This document shows positions 11,304 through 30,304 of a DNA stretch of 64,000 nt, in pieces. A program made the translations under genes and the position numbers. The notes under the pieces are model-generated. The model did no database searches. It was not told the DNA's origin and was given only the letters and a program-made list of their open reading frames with translations. Every line of letters begins with the position of its first letter. The stretch's first letter is position 1. This DNA is from Sitta carolinensis (Eukaryota > Chordata > Aves > Passeriformes > Sittidae): positions 15,204,001 through 15,268,000 of the forward strand of contig JAVUNC010000025.1 of NCBI GenBank assembly GCA_032173965.1, written 5' to 3'.

Positions 11304-11341
11304 CTGTTATCTTAATGTGACCCTCTTCATCAAGAAGAATG
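11304..11341 (-). CDS. RPS6KA2: RPS6KA2 38-nt microexon-like coding exon
   Basis: This 38-nt exon completes the split Asn of KPEN with C, encodes ILLDEEGHIKIT, and ends with the first base of the DFG Asp. It links the catalytic loop to the metal-binding loop (beta-7/beta-8). The acceptor is TTTGCTTTATAG and the donor AG|GTATGT. The short length is expected for RSK genes, which have a 38-nt exon here. Because 38 is not a multiple of three, skipping it would break the frame. A long plus-strand open frame (10984-11547) crosses this exon but is an antisense shadow. Confidence 0.95.
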
Positions 11342-13431
11342 CTATAAAGCAAAAAAGAAACATTCATTCATTAGCCAGGAACAAAGAGCAGTTAAAAAAC
11401 ACGAATAAAAGTTGTTTAAGTCTGGTAAGGAGATATGCAAGACTCAAATACATTTTACACAAAACCTTAGTGGATTCTATGGCTCCAGAAAGAAAAAGGA
11501 ACCTCAGAGGTTTGTTTAATCTCATGTTTGAAGCATGCAGAGCCTGAGGCAGTTCCAGCCTCCTCTGTGCTCCACAGGATGCTCGAGGTGGGCATGCAAA
11601 CAGGGCTCAGAAAGAACAGGGTGTTCAAAGCCACAGCTGCAGAGAATGTGCTTCCAGCAGGAGAAGGAGCTACAGGTTTCCTCTTCTTATCAAAATAAAA
11701 GGTAAGCACACAAATAATCAGGGCTTGGACTCCCTGGACCTAAAATGAAGTCCAAAGGTTCATGCTGGAGTAATAAAAGTCATGTAGAGCACAGTGACTT
11801 GTCACAGCCTAACTCGTGCATCTCAGCCTCTGCTTATTTTTCCTGCCCAGAGCACAGATGAAAATTCAGCCTGGAAGCCAAATTCAAGTGTTCTCATATT
11901 TGCCACCTGCCAACAAGTTTTTTTCTTCACAAAGGCACTCCAACATTTCTGTAGTTCACAAAAAGCAGTGCTGGTTTTTGTGGAAACAAGAAAGAACACT
12001 GAATTTGAAAAATAATGATTTTGGTAAATAAAAACTGGCATAGTAATGAAGGTGGTCTTTCTTCAGTCGTAGTTACACTCAGTTTATTTCTCTTTTCAAA
12101 GTGATCTAGCATGGTACCACCTATTTTTATATTCCTCTTCTCTTAGAGAATCACTTTAATCTAATTATTCAGGAAGAAAATAGGATGGAAGTGAATCAAA
12201 TCTAATGGGCTATACTTTTGTGAAAAGTTGTGTTTGAACTGAAAAATAATTGAAAAAAGATGCTCTTCTGTCATTCATGTGTTTAGGAAAAGCTGTTGTG
12301 GAAGTCATCAAAGGCCAGCAACTAAGTCAGTACCATGAATCCAATAATTAAAGCCTTTTATTCTCAATAAAAGCATCTTACCTTTAATCTTTCTCCACAG
12401 TTTCCTTGAACAGATAATTTTCAAGTCCTAGTCTATACCAGCCATGTTTAAGTGAATTTTTGAGCCTGCAACCCCTACACTTGTGCTTCAGAAGAGAACA
12501 GAATAAATCAGCTGTCAGTGTGGAAGTGAGCATGAATGTATGAACTCCCCAGACCTGGAAAAATAACAGGAGGAACAGAGCTCACAGAAATCATCCAAAA
12601 TTTTGTCCCACACATAGGAAATGTGATCTGCAGGTCCTTCCTCCATCTCATGGTCCCAAATCCCCTTGGACCATGCCCTAGCTGCTGGCAGCTTCCTCTG
12701 TGGGCAGCACTTTTGCCATCTGGCAGCACAAATAATGCTGCAGTTACTAACTGAGGATTATAGTTCATGTAGAAAGAAAATAATATGCTAAAAGTAAGGG
12801 AAAAAAAAAAAAAAAAAGGCAACTGTTGCACTGAATTACCTCAGAGTGAAATTAAGAAGGAAATAATAATGTACCTGCTTCTGAGAATGCAAATTACAAC
12901 AACAAATAGTTTTCCTGTGACAGTAGAAGCAGACATTATCTGATCATATTCTGTACTCTCTTTATATCTTTGTCACTTTACAATTCCTTTTTATCCCACA
13001 ATATCCATAGCAGACATTCTATTGTGACAATCACGATTACTTTAGCTTTGGTTTGCAGGATAAACTAATCTGAAATAAGATAGTATTATTCTATGGAAGG
13101 GGAAAAAGAACCAGAAATTTTCACTCGGATTCAGGCATGAGAATAACCTTTCATCTAAATTAATGTTTTGAAATTATAAAACCCATAAAAAGTAGACTAC
13201 TTTTAAATGCTAAACTGGGCTACAATCACACTGGGTGATAAACTTCAGCCAGGAGGTTTTTTCATTTTATTTGTTCAGTCTAATGCTTGATTGCTTTTGC
13301 AAGATAACTGTCATTGTCAACCTACTTTTCAAAGCAGTAGTAATAGTTATTGAGTGACAAATATACCAACACCATAAATAAGTGAACCACACATAGGCTT
13401 GGAACGAAAAATGCCACAAAAATCAGGGTGT
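11342..13431. other. RPS6KA2 intron, unannotated part
   Basis: AT-rich intron with a poly(A) run near 12800-12817. No coding homology, RNA gene or clear mobile element was recognised. Confidence 0.6.
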
Positions 13432-13755
13432 CTCAGAGAAGAGGAGACTGAGGGGAGAACTCCTCACAGCCTGCAGGTTTCTCCAGAGGGGAAGGGCAGG
13501 GGCAGGCACTGATCTCTGCTCTGTGGTGAGTGACAGAACCTGAGGGAATCACCTGAAGCTGTGCCAGGGCAGGTTGAGGATGGATATTGGGAAAAGGTTC
13601 TTCACTCAGAGGGTGTTTGGACACTGGAACAGCTCCAGGTGCTCACAGCACCAAACCTGCAGAGCTCAAGGAGTGTTTGGACAGTGCTCTCAAGGACATG
13701 GAGTGACTCTTGGGATTGTCTTGGGGATATTCCACCATTCTATGACTGAATATTT
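13432..13755 (+). mobile_element. CR1 LINE 3' end, plus orientation
   Basis: This contains the ordered CR1 3'-UTR landmarks in diverged form: GGAGACTGAGGGGAGAACTC, then AGCTGTGCCAGGGCAGGTTG, GGATATTGGGAAAAGGTTCT, TTGGACACTGGAACAGCTCC and GACATGGAGTGACTCTTGGG. It finishes in the CR1-type terminus CCATTCTATGACTGAA. It is 5'-truncated as is usual for CR1 copies. The short frames across it are not the CR1 polymerase, because only the non-coding 3' end is present. Confidence 0.87.
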
Positions 13756-21928
<8,173 letters not shown>

Positions 21929-22009
21929 CATAATGAAGCTTGACTATGAAAGGATGGTTCACTTCTGCCAAAATATCTCTCTCCATTTTAGATCGTACCC
22001 GATCCCGAA
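21929..22009 (-). CDS. RPS6KA2: RPS6KA2 exon: alpha-C helix
   Basis: This 81-nt exon begins with the last two bases of a split Val codon and ends with the first base of a split Ala codon. It encodes [16 protein letters not shown] then [10 protein letters not shown]. The Glu in MERDIL is the likely alpha-C glutamate that pairs with the AMK lysine in active AGC kinases. The acceptor is TTTGTAG and the donor GTAACT. Reading past the donor gives a spurious NYDEMSF extension, but the true continuation (AFQTEGK) is in the next exon, 809 bp downstream, and the split Ala codon (G then CA) confirms the junction. Confidence 0.96.
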
Positions 22010-24001
22010 CTACAAAGGAAGAACAATAACAACAGTGACACATCTGGAACAAGGTTCTGGCACTCTGGATTCCGATTCTCACCCTGCTGGTGGATCTATG
22101 GCCTTAGGCAAATCATTCCAGGGTCATCTATTTCTGACTCTGCTCTGTGCAGTAAGTTCTCCAGGAAGACCCTGTGTCTTTCCCTTGAGAGCTGCCCTAA
22201 ATGAAATGACTACAGTCCTGCAAACAACAAGGCAATTACACTGCACAGAAGAGAATGGTAATGTGAAAATGAAAACCACACAAAATTAATTACTTTACTT
22301 CATTTAAGATGAAACAGAATGTACCAGTCCCAGGGCAAGATGGATTTATCTTGTTCAAATTAATTTATTGTATTTTGCTGATGCTAGCAGCATTTATGAT
22401 GTATCACTGAATAGCATTTTCTGGAAGTGATCTATATATATACAATATTCAAAACTTCCAATAAACCACCACCCAAACAATCAGTAACAAAGAAAAGTTC
22501 CAAATAGAAATAGTAACTAATTATTTTTATGTGTAGAGATAACTTTACTGTGTGATAGCAAGGAGAAAAATACTTTATGTGATTGAGATGAATAGGGAGT
22601 AAGGGAAATCATAATTTCAGAGGCGAACTGAGTTTGACCTGAACAAAACTAATGCTGAAGATTTCATACCAAAGCCATTTAGCAGAATATTCAGACACTG
22701 AGGAGGATTCAAGCCCCCACATTATCAAATTTTGATCCTAAAGATGCATTTTTCAGTCAATCACTATTTTATTGGAAGTATTGACATTTTCTTCTTTCTC
22801 TTCACAAAGCCAGTAGGCTTTTCAGATGAAAGGATCTACAAGAGATATTACAAAACTATTTTAGGCAGCAAAGCCTAAAACACATGACACATGCAGAAAA
22901 TACAGAAATAAGGTCAAAGATTTTACAAGCTGCCCAAAGATGTTTGACAAAAAGTATTACTTATTATAAATTATTTGCTCATCCCTACCTTTCTAAATGA
23001 CCTTTCAATAAGAAATGTCACTGCTTAACCAAGAGTGGAGCATTAATAAATTAATAAAGCAAGAACAAGGGGAGCTACAAATTAAGTTAACTAAATTAAA
23101 TCAACATCAAAAAGTATCACAGCAGGAGAAATAAATCAGGGAACAAAACAATGGCTTTGAATTTCATCCATTACCCTCCTCACTTCTTTAAAACTCAGCA
23201 CTTTGCCTGGAATGGAAGGAAAGCAAAACAGGACTCAGGCTTAGGAACTCACAACTCAATTTCCAATTCTTGACATAGCACAGGAACTCAAAAAAGATAA
23301 GGAAAATAGAATATATACATAAAACTCTCTGCAACACCCTTTTCAGTTCTACTGCTGTTATTTTAATCTGGTTTTAGTGTTGTCTGTTGTAGGCAAAAGC
23401 AGAGCCCTAAATCCTAAATTCAAAGCCACACTGCCTCTGTCCAGAAGACCAAGTCCATGTGTGGTGCCTAATTACCTGAGATATGGAGAAATACAGGTTT
23501 CCTAAAAGTGATCATCGTCTGGCTTCAATGGCTCTGCTTGGAAATACTATTTGCTTTACTGTGTTTTTATTCCTCACAGTACTAAGCTCCAATCCTCTGA
23601 AGAGCAGCTTTTCCTGTTGCACCTTCCTCAGCAGAGCGTTATTGAAGCACAAAGGAAAACCACAAAACTGTCCTGTTGACACCCTGGCTGTGGAAGCAGA
23701 ACAGCAGTGGCACACAGGGACTTCATGTGCTTTTCTTTTGAAACGCACATCATCCTGTGAAGGTTGTTTCTCTGAAAGATCCTCTGTGGCCTGAAATACA
23801 GAACCTTTTAGAGATGGGGAAAGAGCCCTTTTACTGCAGCTTTACCACCACTCAGCCCGAAGCTTCTGCAGCAAAGGTGGAAAAACAGATCCTCAGAGCA
23901 GGAGCCACTCCTTTGTAGAAGGACCCTTTGAAAAATCAGAAAGAATGCAGACTGGGTTTTAGGAGCCCAGGGTCTGGGGGAGGTCATTTTATCTCCCCAC
24001 T

Positions 24002-24036
<35 letters not shown>

Positions 24037-25770
24037 TGAAACAACACATTTGGCTTTAAAGAAATCAAAGAGTTGCCTCTGTTTGTTGTATTTTAAAGTA
24101 GCCTTGATGCTCTGATGTTGAGATTTGGAATGACAGATGTTTCTAAATCAATACTGCACTTTAGTATTGAACTTCCATTTATAGTCTTTATCACCTATTC
24201 ATTATTCTCTCTGTTTGTAAAAGGTAATTAAATCTCGAAATATCCCTCCAAAGTACCTCTGCTTAATTTTCCAACAAAGAGAATTAAAGAACAGATTGAT
24301 GAAGTTTGATGCTACAGAAAAAAAAAAAAATTAAAAAAAAAAAATCACATGGAACTTGTCAGGAGCAAACATGGGTTCTAGGACATACAAACCCAACTGG
24401 AAATATTTCCTATCCATGGGGCATTCCAGAAAAAAATGAGTGTCCGCCTCGTGTTTTGCTATGGAAATGTTGCTAAGCCAAAAGAAGCAATGAAGAAGTT
24501 ATTTTTTCTTGTCCTCCTTGAGATGGAGATGATCCAGACACCCAGGAACTGCTGGGTCTCTCAGGGTAATGCTTTGCTGCTTGCCTTTTAAGCTTGAAGC
24601 CCAGCATGGTTTAATCAAGCAGTGCTGCTCTTTGCTCTGAAAACACACCTGTTTGGGAATTTTACAGGGAGAGCTGAAAGAAGTTTGTGTATCACCTCAC
24701 TCTGGAGCTGTGAAAGCTGCCTGTGCTCTGGTATTCACCACAAACACTTTCTGCAGCATGTCATCAAAGGCAAAACCACAGCTTTTATGCTTGAAAAGCA
24801 TGAGGAGTGAACACTGGGTCAGGGATGAGAATGCAAACGTATTCCCTGTTACGCCAGCCTTCTACAGGGGGAAAAACTGTCCCCTTTATTTGGTCTCTCC
24901 GGGTCTAAAAATCTAGTTGTACTAAAAGGGGCATTTCCTCTCCTCCAGAAGCTTTGAGCAACTGCTAATTCACTTGCAAAGCCTGGCAGAAAAGGTGAGA
25001 GGGGGTGAGGGTGGCACAGGATCCTCCCAAGAGCTCCTGGCACAGCAACGCAGGGCAAAGTGTGCCTGGGTGAGGGAAAGCCCACAAAGTCCCTTCTCTC
25101 GTTGTATGAACCCCTACTACTTTGTTTAATGGCATGATATGAAACCTTCTGCCTGGTCCAGTTCATATATTTAATCACGAGACCAATAATACTTTATAAA
25201 ATATTGAGTGAGGATTCCTGGAAGGAGAGGAAATGTGGTATTTCCTCTCTGTGTAGAATGTGTGCTCTGGGATGCTGTTATTTGCCATCAGGGCAGTTTT
25301 AGTCATAGGCTGAAGTAATGCTGGTAAATGTTTTCTGTAGGTCTGTTTGAAATTTGAAATTTTTAATATTTTCAAAGATGGTTTTGCTGTGGGTTTTTGG
25401 AACAGAAAGCCTAAATTTAGCAAGTTTTGTCAAAATTAAATTGAGAAAAATTGGTTTTGGCTGCATCAAAGTACTCTTTGTTAAGGGCTTTATATTTTTT
25501 AACTCCTCCTTAACTCTAATGTAAAATGACAAAATATTGTTTCAAAAGGTACACAATAAAACCAAAAAAATTCTGCTGAAAAGCCTAATACTGATATTTT
25601 ATCAAGCAAAATTTCCCTCCACTGCCCTGTTCCTGTGCCTAGCCACTATCAAAAACTCATCTTTTCTTTATCAGTTGTCACGAATTCAGAAGATGGAATA
25701 ATAAAAATAAAACCCACCAAGAAGCTTTAAAACAGAACCCCTATTGTTGTTGTGAGTAACAACACAAAAC
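22010..25770. other. RPS6KA2 long intron, upstream-coordinate part
   Basis: AT-rich intron. A 30-nt T-run at 24004-24033 reads as poly(A) on the minus strand, but no AATAAA or ATTAAA precedes it within 30 nt, so a retroposed transcript is not supported there. No coding homology was seen. Confidence 0.6.
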
Positions 25771-26100
25771 TTTTTTTTTTTTTTTTTTTTTAGAACATGA
25801 TTTGACTCTATTTTATTTAAATAATTGACTCTTTTTTATACTTTTTTGGATAGGTCACTCTCACAGGGAGAGTGACAGAACTCTTCACTTACATTGGTCA
25901 AATCAGAGAGACATCAGAGCAAGTCTGTCCCACAGAAACAATCCAAAACATTAAGTTTTCATTACAGAAACAATGATAATGTTTATGTTCAAGCTGTGAG
26001 AACTGACTTTTAAAACTAACACATTATGATGGAATAGAACTTAGAAATTGAAGGTTTAGGAAAACCAGACTACATCCCTATGCCTTCCAGGTTTAGGGCA
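25771..26100 (-). mobile_element. LTR-like copy ending in poly(A)
   Basis: On the minus strand, a diverged relative of the 10268-10640 LTR runs to AAATAAAATAGAGTCAAATC, then ATGTTCT, and then 21 A residues (T-run 25771-25791). The A-run begins about 19 nt after the AATAAA signal, where the other copy continues with AACGAGG. This is the pattern expected if a polyadenylated LTR-initiated or LTR-terminated RNA was copied back. The 5' end (near 26100) is approximate and no target-site duplication was identified. Confidence 0.6.
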
Positions 26101-27343
26101 GACATAGCGAGTTAAGAAGGGATGTTTTTGCAATTGTCCTACTTGGAGTTTAGCAGCTCAGTTGTGACATGGTAACGGGAGGCAGTGGCTGGATGTTCCT
26201 CATTTCTCATTTCTCAGAAGGGAGGGTTTGGATGGATTTGGTCAGAGGACAGGAGGCAAATGTTAACATTCTCCCCAAGCTGTCCTGACCACAACTGCAC
26301 TGTGCTGACTTCTCACTCTAAACACTCCTTCCATTAGGCTGCTGGGATGTGGTAAACACAGAGCCAATCCAGTCTGACTTGTCCTAACACAATTTTTTGC
26401 ATGAACGTTTCAGTTACTGAATTGCAAAAATTTTGGTTTCTGAAACAAGTAATGAGTATATTTAAGGCATCGCTGAGGGAGCTGGGAGAGTGGCTTATCA
26501 TCCAACACTGAGGAAAAACTTCATTTAGGAGATATAAAGCCTTGAGATAGGTTCTATTTGTAAACCACACAGGATGAGGTTTATCAGGCTACCCATAACC
26601 CAGCCCTCCATGCTACCTGCACACAAACCAGACAGGAATTTGGAATTTAAATAGTTCAGTAAAATTGTGGCATCTAATGTTAACAATGAGACAAAACAAA
26701 TCTCTGCTTTGCCAAGGACTTGACGTGATGCAGACATACTTAATATAGCTCTGCTGATATGTTTGCCTCGTAAAAATGAAAAAGCATCTGTGAGACGGCT
26801 GTCTGTCACTGAAGAAGCCTCCAGTCCCACCAGCAAGGAGGGTGTGAAGTCAAGGCAAGGTCATTTCCTAAATTAGAGCAGAAGAAAAAGCCCGGTCTTT
26901 TGCTGTTATCAACATGCTCATTAAAGCTTTGCAATCAGCAAGTCTCGGTCAGGAAGGCAACAACAACAACAACAAAAGGCTGATTTATTTTTTTCTCCTT
27001 TGAGAAGACAAGCACAGTCCTCAAACAATTGTGGTTTTCAGCCTGGACCCCACAACCCTATAGGGAGTGTTGTGGAAGATATGACTAAGTTCAGAGAGTT
27101 TCTGGGTGAAATCATGGCCCTAAAACAGACAATAGTAAAACCTCTGTTGACATTAGTAAGATCTCACCATTTACATCTCAGTCCTTATATACAGCTCTAA
27201 AAATCTATGTAGCTGCTTGAGCTCTAAAAGGATAACTAACCAAAAAGGAAATCTTGGGTTTTTTCCCCTGTGTTACTGAGTAACTGCCAAAAGCTAAACA
27301 TAAACGGTGCTGAGTGATGACTACAGGGAGACAGGAGGAGAGC

Positions 27344-27463
27344 AGATAAATATTTAAAAGATATAAACATGGAGGAAAAAGAAGACTTATTTATCAAAAT
27401 AAAAGGGAAGAAATGAATATAAATAGGAGGTAAGTGAAACAGAAAAAGAGGAAATGTAGGCTA
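27344..27463. repeat. local direct repeat, copy A
   Basis: This shares AGATAAATATTTAAAAGATA, AGACTTATTTAT, AAAATAAAA, TATAAATAG, AGGAGGTAAGTGAAACA-like and ATGTAGGCT blocks, in the same order and spacing, with 28295-28404. The two copies are about 950 bp apart in direct orientation and clearly diverged. The identity of the unit is unknown. Confidence 0.8.
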
Positions 27464-28294
27464 TGTTGGGCAAACTGTAACTGCATGAACCCTACAGAGC
27501 AGAGCACTGGCTTGGGATTAGAACCTCCTTACTGACATATTTTAAAACAAAACTGAACAGAAAAAGTTAAATAACTATTTAGTAAGAAACCAGCCTGCCC
27601 TGACTGCAGGGAATGAGACTGCATTTTTCTTATGTGCTACTTTGCTGCAGTGACTCCACCTCAATAAAGGACAACTCAAAAAATAAAAAAAATCTAGATT
27701 TAATTATTATGCACAAGTGTTTGGAAGGCTGTCTGAAACACAGCGTTTATAGCAGGATTAATGCCCATAACATTATATCAGAACATTCCACCAAAGTGAA
27801 AAAAATCTCAGAAACCAAAAATTGGGAAATTTTCAAGTAAACTTGAAAACGCAGTGAACAGCCATGAACAGTTTAGTTTCCACACAGTGCTTTTAATTCT
27901 GCAGTCTCAGCTTTATCACGACTCTTTGCTCCCTAAGGCTGTTACCCCCTGGGTGAGGGTAGGGTGAGGGTGATGCAGCCCCTCTGGGGCCACCCAGCCC
28001 TGGGAGCACCAGCCCTGGGGCTGCCAGCAAACCATACTCCTCAGATGCAGAGCAAACTTTCAGGCTTCCTCAAAACTTTGCTTTGGAAGTTGCTTGCTTT
28101 GTGCTGGGAACACCATGTAAAAATAAAAATACAAAACAGTGCTTCTAAACGGACACTTGTAAATGTTTCTTTTTTTGTGATAATATGCAAGGATCAAGAT
28201 AGCTGTATGACATTGACATTTTACATTGCAGAGCTTATTATATCCACGATGAAACCAAATTTGAACAGATAAGCACTGACAAAACCTATGTAGA

Positions 28295-28404
28295 AGATAA
28301 ATATTTAAAGGATATCAAAATGTAGGACAAAGACTTATTTATTAAAATAAAAAGAAAGGCTATAAATAGAAGGAGGTAAGTGAAACATGTTTATATGTAG
28401 GCTG
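28295..28404. repeat. local direct repeat, copy B
   Basis: Partner of 27344-27463: AGATAAATATTTAAAGGATA, AGACTTATTTATTAAAATAA, TATAAATAG, GGAGGTAAGTGAAACAT and ATGTAGGCT follow in order. The many small indels relative to copy A indicate an old duplication or two insertions of one unknown element. Confidence 0.8.
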
Positions 28405-28964
28405 TCTTTCAGCAGAAAAGTCAATTCTGAGTTTACAGTGTTGATGAAGTCAATTCCCACTCAATGGCAACTATGTCACAGCCCAAACAAAGACCTGCAA
28501 GATGACCAGAGACACAGTACAATTGTCTGAACAACTCAGGCTTTGCCTGAATTTACAAAACCAATCTACTGCTGAGAAAATGTCAGTTAAATTACTGTGC
28601 CATGGAAACCTTTTGAGTGTGTCAATTACTATTGCATGCAGATGGAAAATGCTGTAGAGAAAATAGAAAGGAGAGGCTGTCATTGCTGCTAATTGCTGGT
28701 GTCTCCTCAATCGTCAGAATCTTCATCTTGGAGCAAACCCGCACCACGAGGAGGCTGAACCGGACACGTGAAGAACGTGAAAGCAGAGAATAATCTTGCT
28801 TCTGTAGAAACAAATCCCATCGTGCCATCTAACTTTGATGGAGAGCCCGCTGAGTGCCAGCACACCTCCAGGAGCAGCTGGGACAGAACATCTGGCCAGC
28901 TGTTCAGGGGAGGTTTACAAGGGATCCAAGTGCTGAGAGGAAAACCTCGCCCAGTGCCACTGAC

Positions 28965-29244
28965 TGTTACTGTGACACAGATAGAAACAGCAACACACAC
29001 ACGGGGGTTCAGGAGAGAAGAAGAAAAGAACTCTCCAGTTCATTGCTGACCTCGTATCTCTCAGTTTCTGGACAGAGATTGGACAGAGAAGTTCCCACCT
29101 CTCCATCTCCAGTGGTCCCTTGAGAAGTCCATCAGGTGAGATCTTTTACAAAGGAATGCAAACATGATCCTTGTTTATTTTACAATTCATGAGAACTGAC
29201 TCCATTCTACTAAAACAAATCAGAAGGCTGATTTTCAGGGACAA
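28965..29244 (-). repeat. ~280-bp LTR-like repeat, copy 3
   Basis: This copy runs from TGTTACTGTGACA to CAGGGACAA. It is flanked by a perfect 8-bp direct duplication, CCACTGAC (28957-28964 and 29245-29252). It appears to be inserted into CR1-like sequence that resumes on the right. The minus-strand AATAAA seen in other copies is changed to AATGAA here. It is the clearest copy for defining the element ends. Confidence 0.92.
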
Positions 29245-29252
29245 CCACTGAC

Positions 29253-29362
29253 CCCCATCCTCTGCCTCAAATGGTACCCAGGGGCAGCACCGACCCCCTG
29301 CTCACTGGCTGCCAACCCCTCGCTACCTTCGAAGTGCTCGTAGAGAGTTATAAGGTCACTCC
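29253..29362 (-). mobile_element. CR1 fragment, 3' part, split by insertions
   Basis: The minus strand reads GAGTGACCTTATAACTCTCT then ACGAGCACTTCGAAGG. This is a diverged form of the CR1 segment that reads GGGGTGACCTTATCGCTCTC followed by ACAACTACCTGAAAGG. It stops at a 600-bp LTR (29363-29962) and its upstream part resumes at 29963. Downstream similarity to CR1 fades toward copy 3. Confidence 0.65.
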
Positions 29363-29962
29363 TGTTATGGATATTAAAGCGATAAAGCCGAATTAATAAT
29401 AAAGAAAATAGGTTTTTATATCGGAACCGAGATTCGGTCGCTGATAGCCACAATCAAAGGGACAGCCCGGGGTCGATGCTGGCTGAACTCTGATCCGAAT
29501 CCCCTCTGCCCACCAATGTCGTCTCTGCTGGGGTAGTTTTTACAGAGTTTTTTCTCTTGGGGCAGAGTTTCTCCTGTTCTTTCGTGGTTTCACATATTCA
29601 TGTGTTCTCCTTTTCTCTGTGCTGGGCTGGACAAAGCGTTTCTGGGAAGCGAGGAATGCCGATCGTGAGTTAGGAACCTGATATTGGGAGGTGGCTCCTG
29701 GCTCTGGCTATCGCGATTGTCGATACTGATCGAGGATTCATCGCTTGGGTGTTCCTGGACTGTCCCGGGAGCACCCATCTCCATAGGAGCCACGTCTTTT
29801 CATTTGTTAATCAGGTCTTTCTTTCGGCTGGAATCTGTTTCACAATCCGTTTCCCTGGTTCTGGCTGGTGATGTTTTTAAACCTTAAAAATTTCTCTCAC
29901 AGGTGCAATTTTTATTTCACGTGTATTTTACATAAGCACAAATTATTCCAATATATATAACA
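29363..29962. mobile_element. 600-bp solo LTR inserted in CR1
   Basis: The element starts TGTTATGGATATTAAAG and ends ATATATATAACA, giving TGTTAT/ATAACA inverted termini. It is flanked by CTCC (29359-29362) and CCCC (29963-29966), consistent with a 4-bp target duplication carrying one change. Removing it rejoins a CR1 sequence. It is noticeably CpG-richer than its surroundings (for example ATCGCGATTGTCGAT, ATCGGAACCGAGATTCGGTC), suggesting it is younger. On the minus strand a GATATAAAAACC TATA-like site lies about 60 nt from the end, and AATAAA-like sites exist on both strands, so I leave the orientation open. No internal retroviral genes are present. Confidence 0.8.
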
Positions 29963-30090
29963 CCCCTGAACCTCCTCTTCTCCAGGCTAAACATCCCCAG
30001 CTCCCTCGGCAGCTTCTCCTAAAACTTGTGCTCCAGACCCTTCACCAGCTTTGTTGCCCCTCTCTGGATCCTATACAGGGCTCAAGAGCC
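29963..30090 (-). mobile_element. CR1 fragment, 5' part of split copy
   Basis: The plus strand reads CCTGAACCTCCTCTTCTCCA, then GGCTAAACATCCCCAGCTCC and ACTTGTGCTCCAGACCCTTC, then CTTTGTTGCCCCTCTCTGGA. This is a clear reverse complement of the CR1 segment just upstream of the stretch at 29253-29362. The two pieces are colinear, so they are one CR1 copy interrupted by the LTR. Confidence 0.85.
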
Positions 30091-30275
30091 AACATTTTCA
30101 CAAAGAGAAAGCTCAATTTTCTTTGGCAGTTAGGAAAACCCCATAAGGACCAACAGGTTTTTGTGCGAAAACAAACGAGCCAAAAATGTTCCCTTGCTAC
30201 AATATAGAGAGCATTTTTAACATCCAGTGTTTTTTTTTCTTTAACGTAGTGGGATTTTTTTGCCTCCTAAGAGGA

Positions 30276-30304
30276 TCTTCACAATGCACTTGGCATTGTG
30301 AAGA
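30276..30304. other. perfect 12-bp stem, 5-nt loop inverted repeat
   Basis: TCTTCACAATGC (30276-30287) and GCATTGTGAAGA (30293-30304) are exact reverse complements around ACTTG. Pairing does not extend outside the 12 bp, so the stem is too short for a normal microRNA precursor. Function is unknown. Confidence 0.9.

Larger units (their letters stand above)
26101..28964. other. RPS6KA2 long intron, middle part
   Basis: Intronic sequence containing a short AAC run (26959-26976) and a pair of local direct repeats (27344-27463 and 28295-28404, separate entries). No gene was recognised. Confidence 0.6.

Noticed and set aside
10984..11547. 187-aa plus-strand open frame, the longest in the window
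   Set aside because: It runs antisense across the 38-nt RPS6KA2 exon and has no recognisable domain. The coding signal is on the other strand.
24004..24033. 30-nt T-run as the tail of a processed pseudogene on the minus strand
   Set aside because: No polyadenylation signal and no recognisable gene sequence lie upstream of the tail on that strand.
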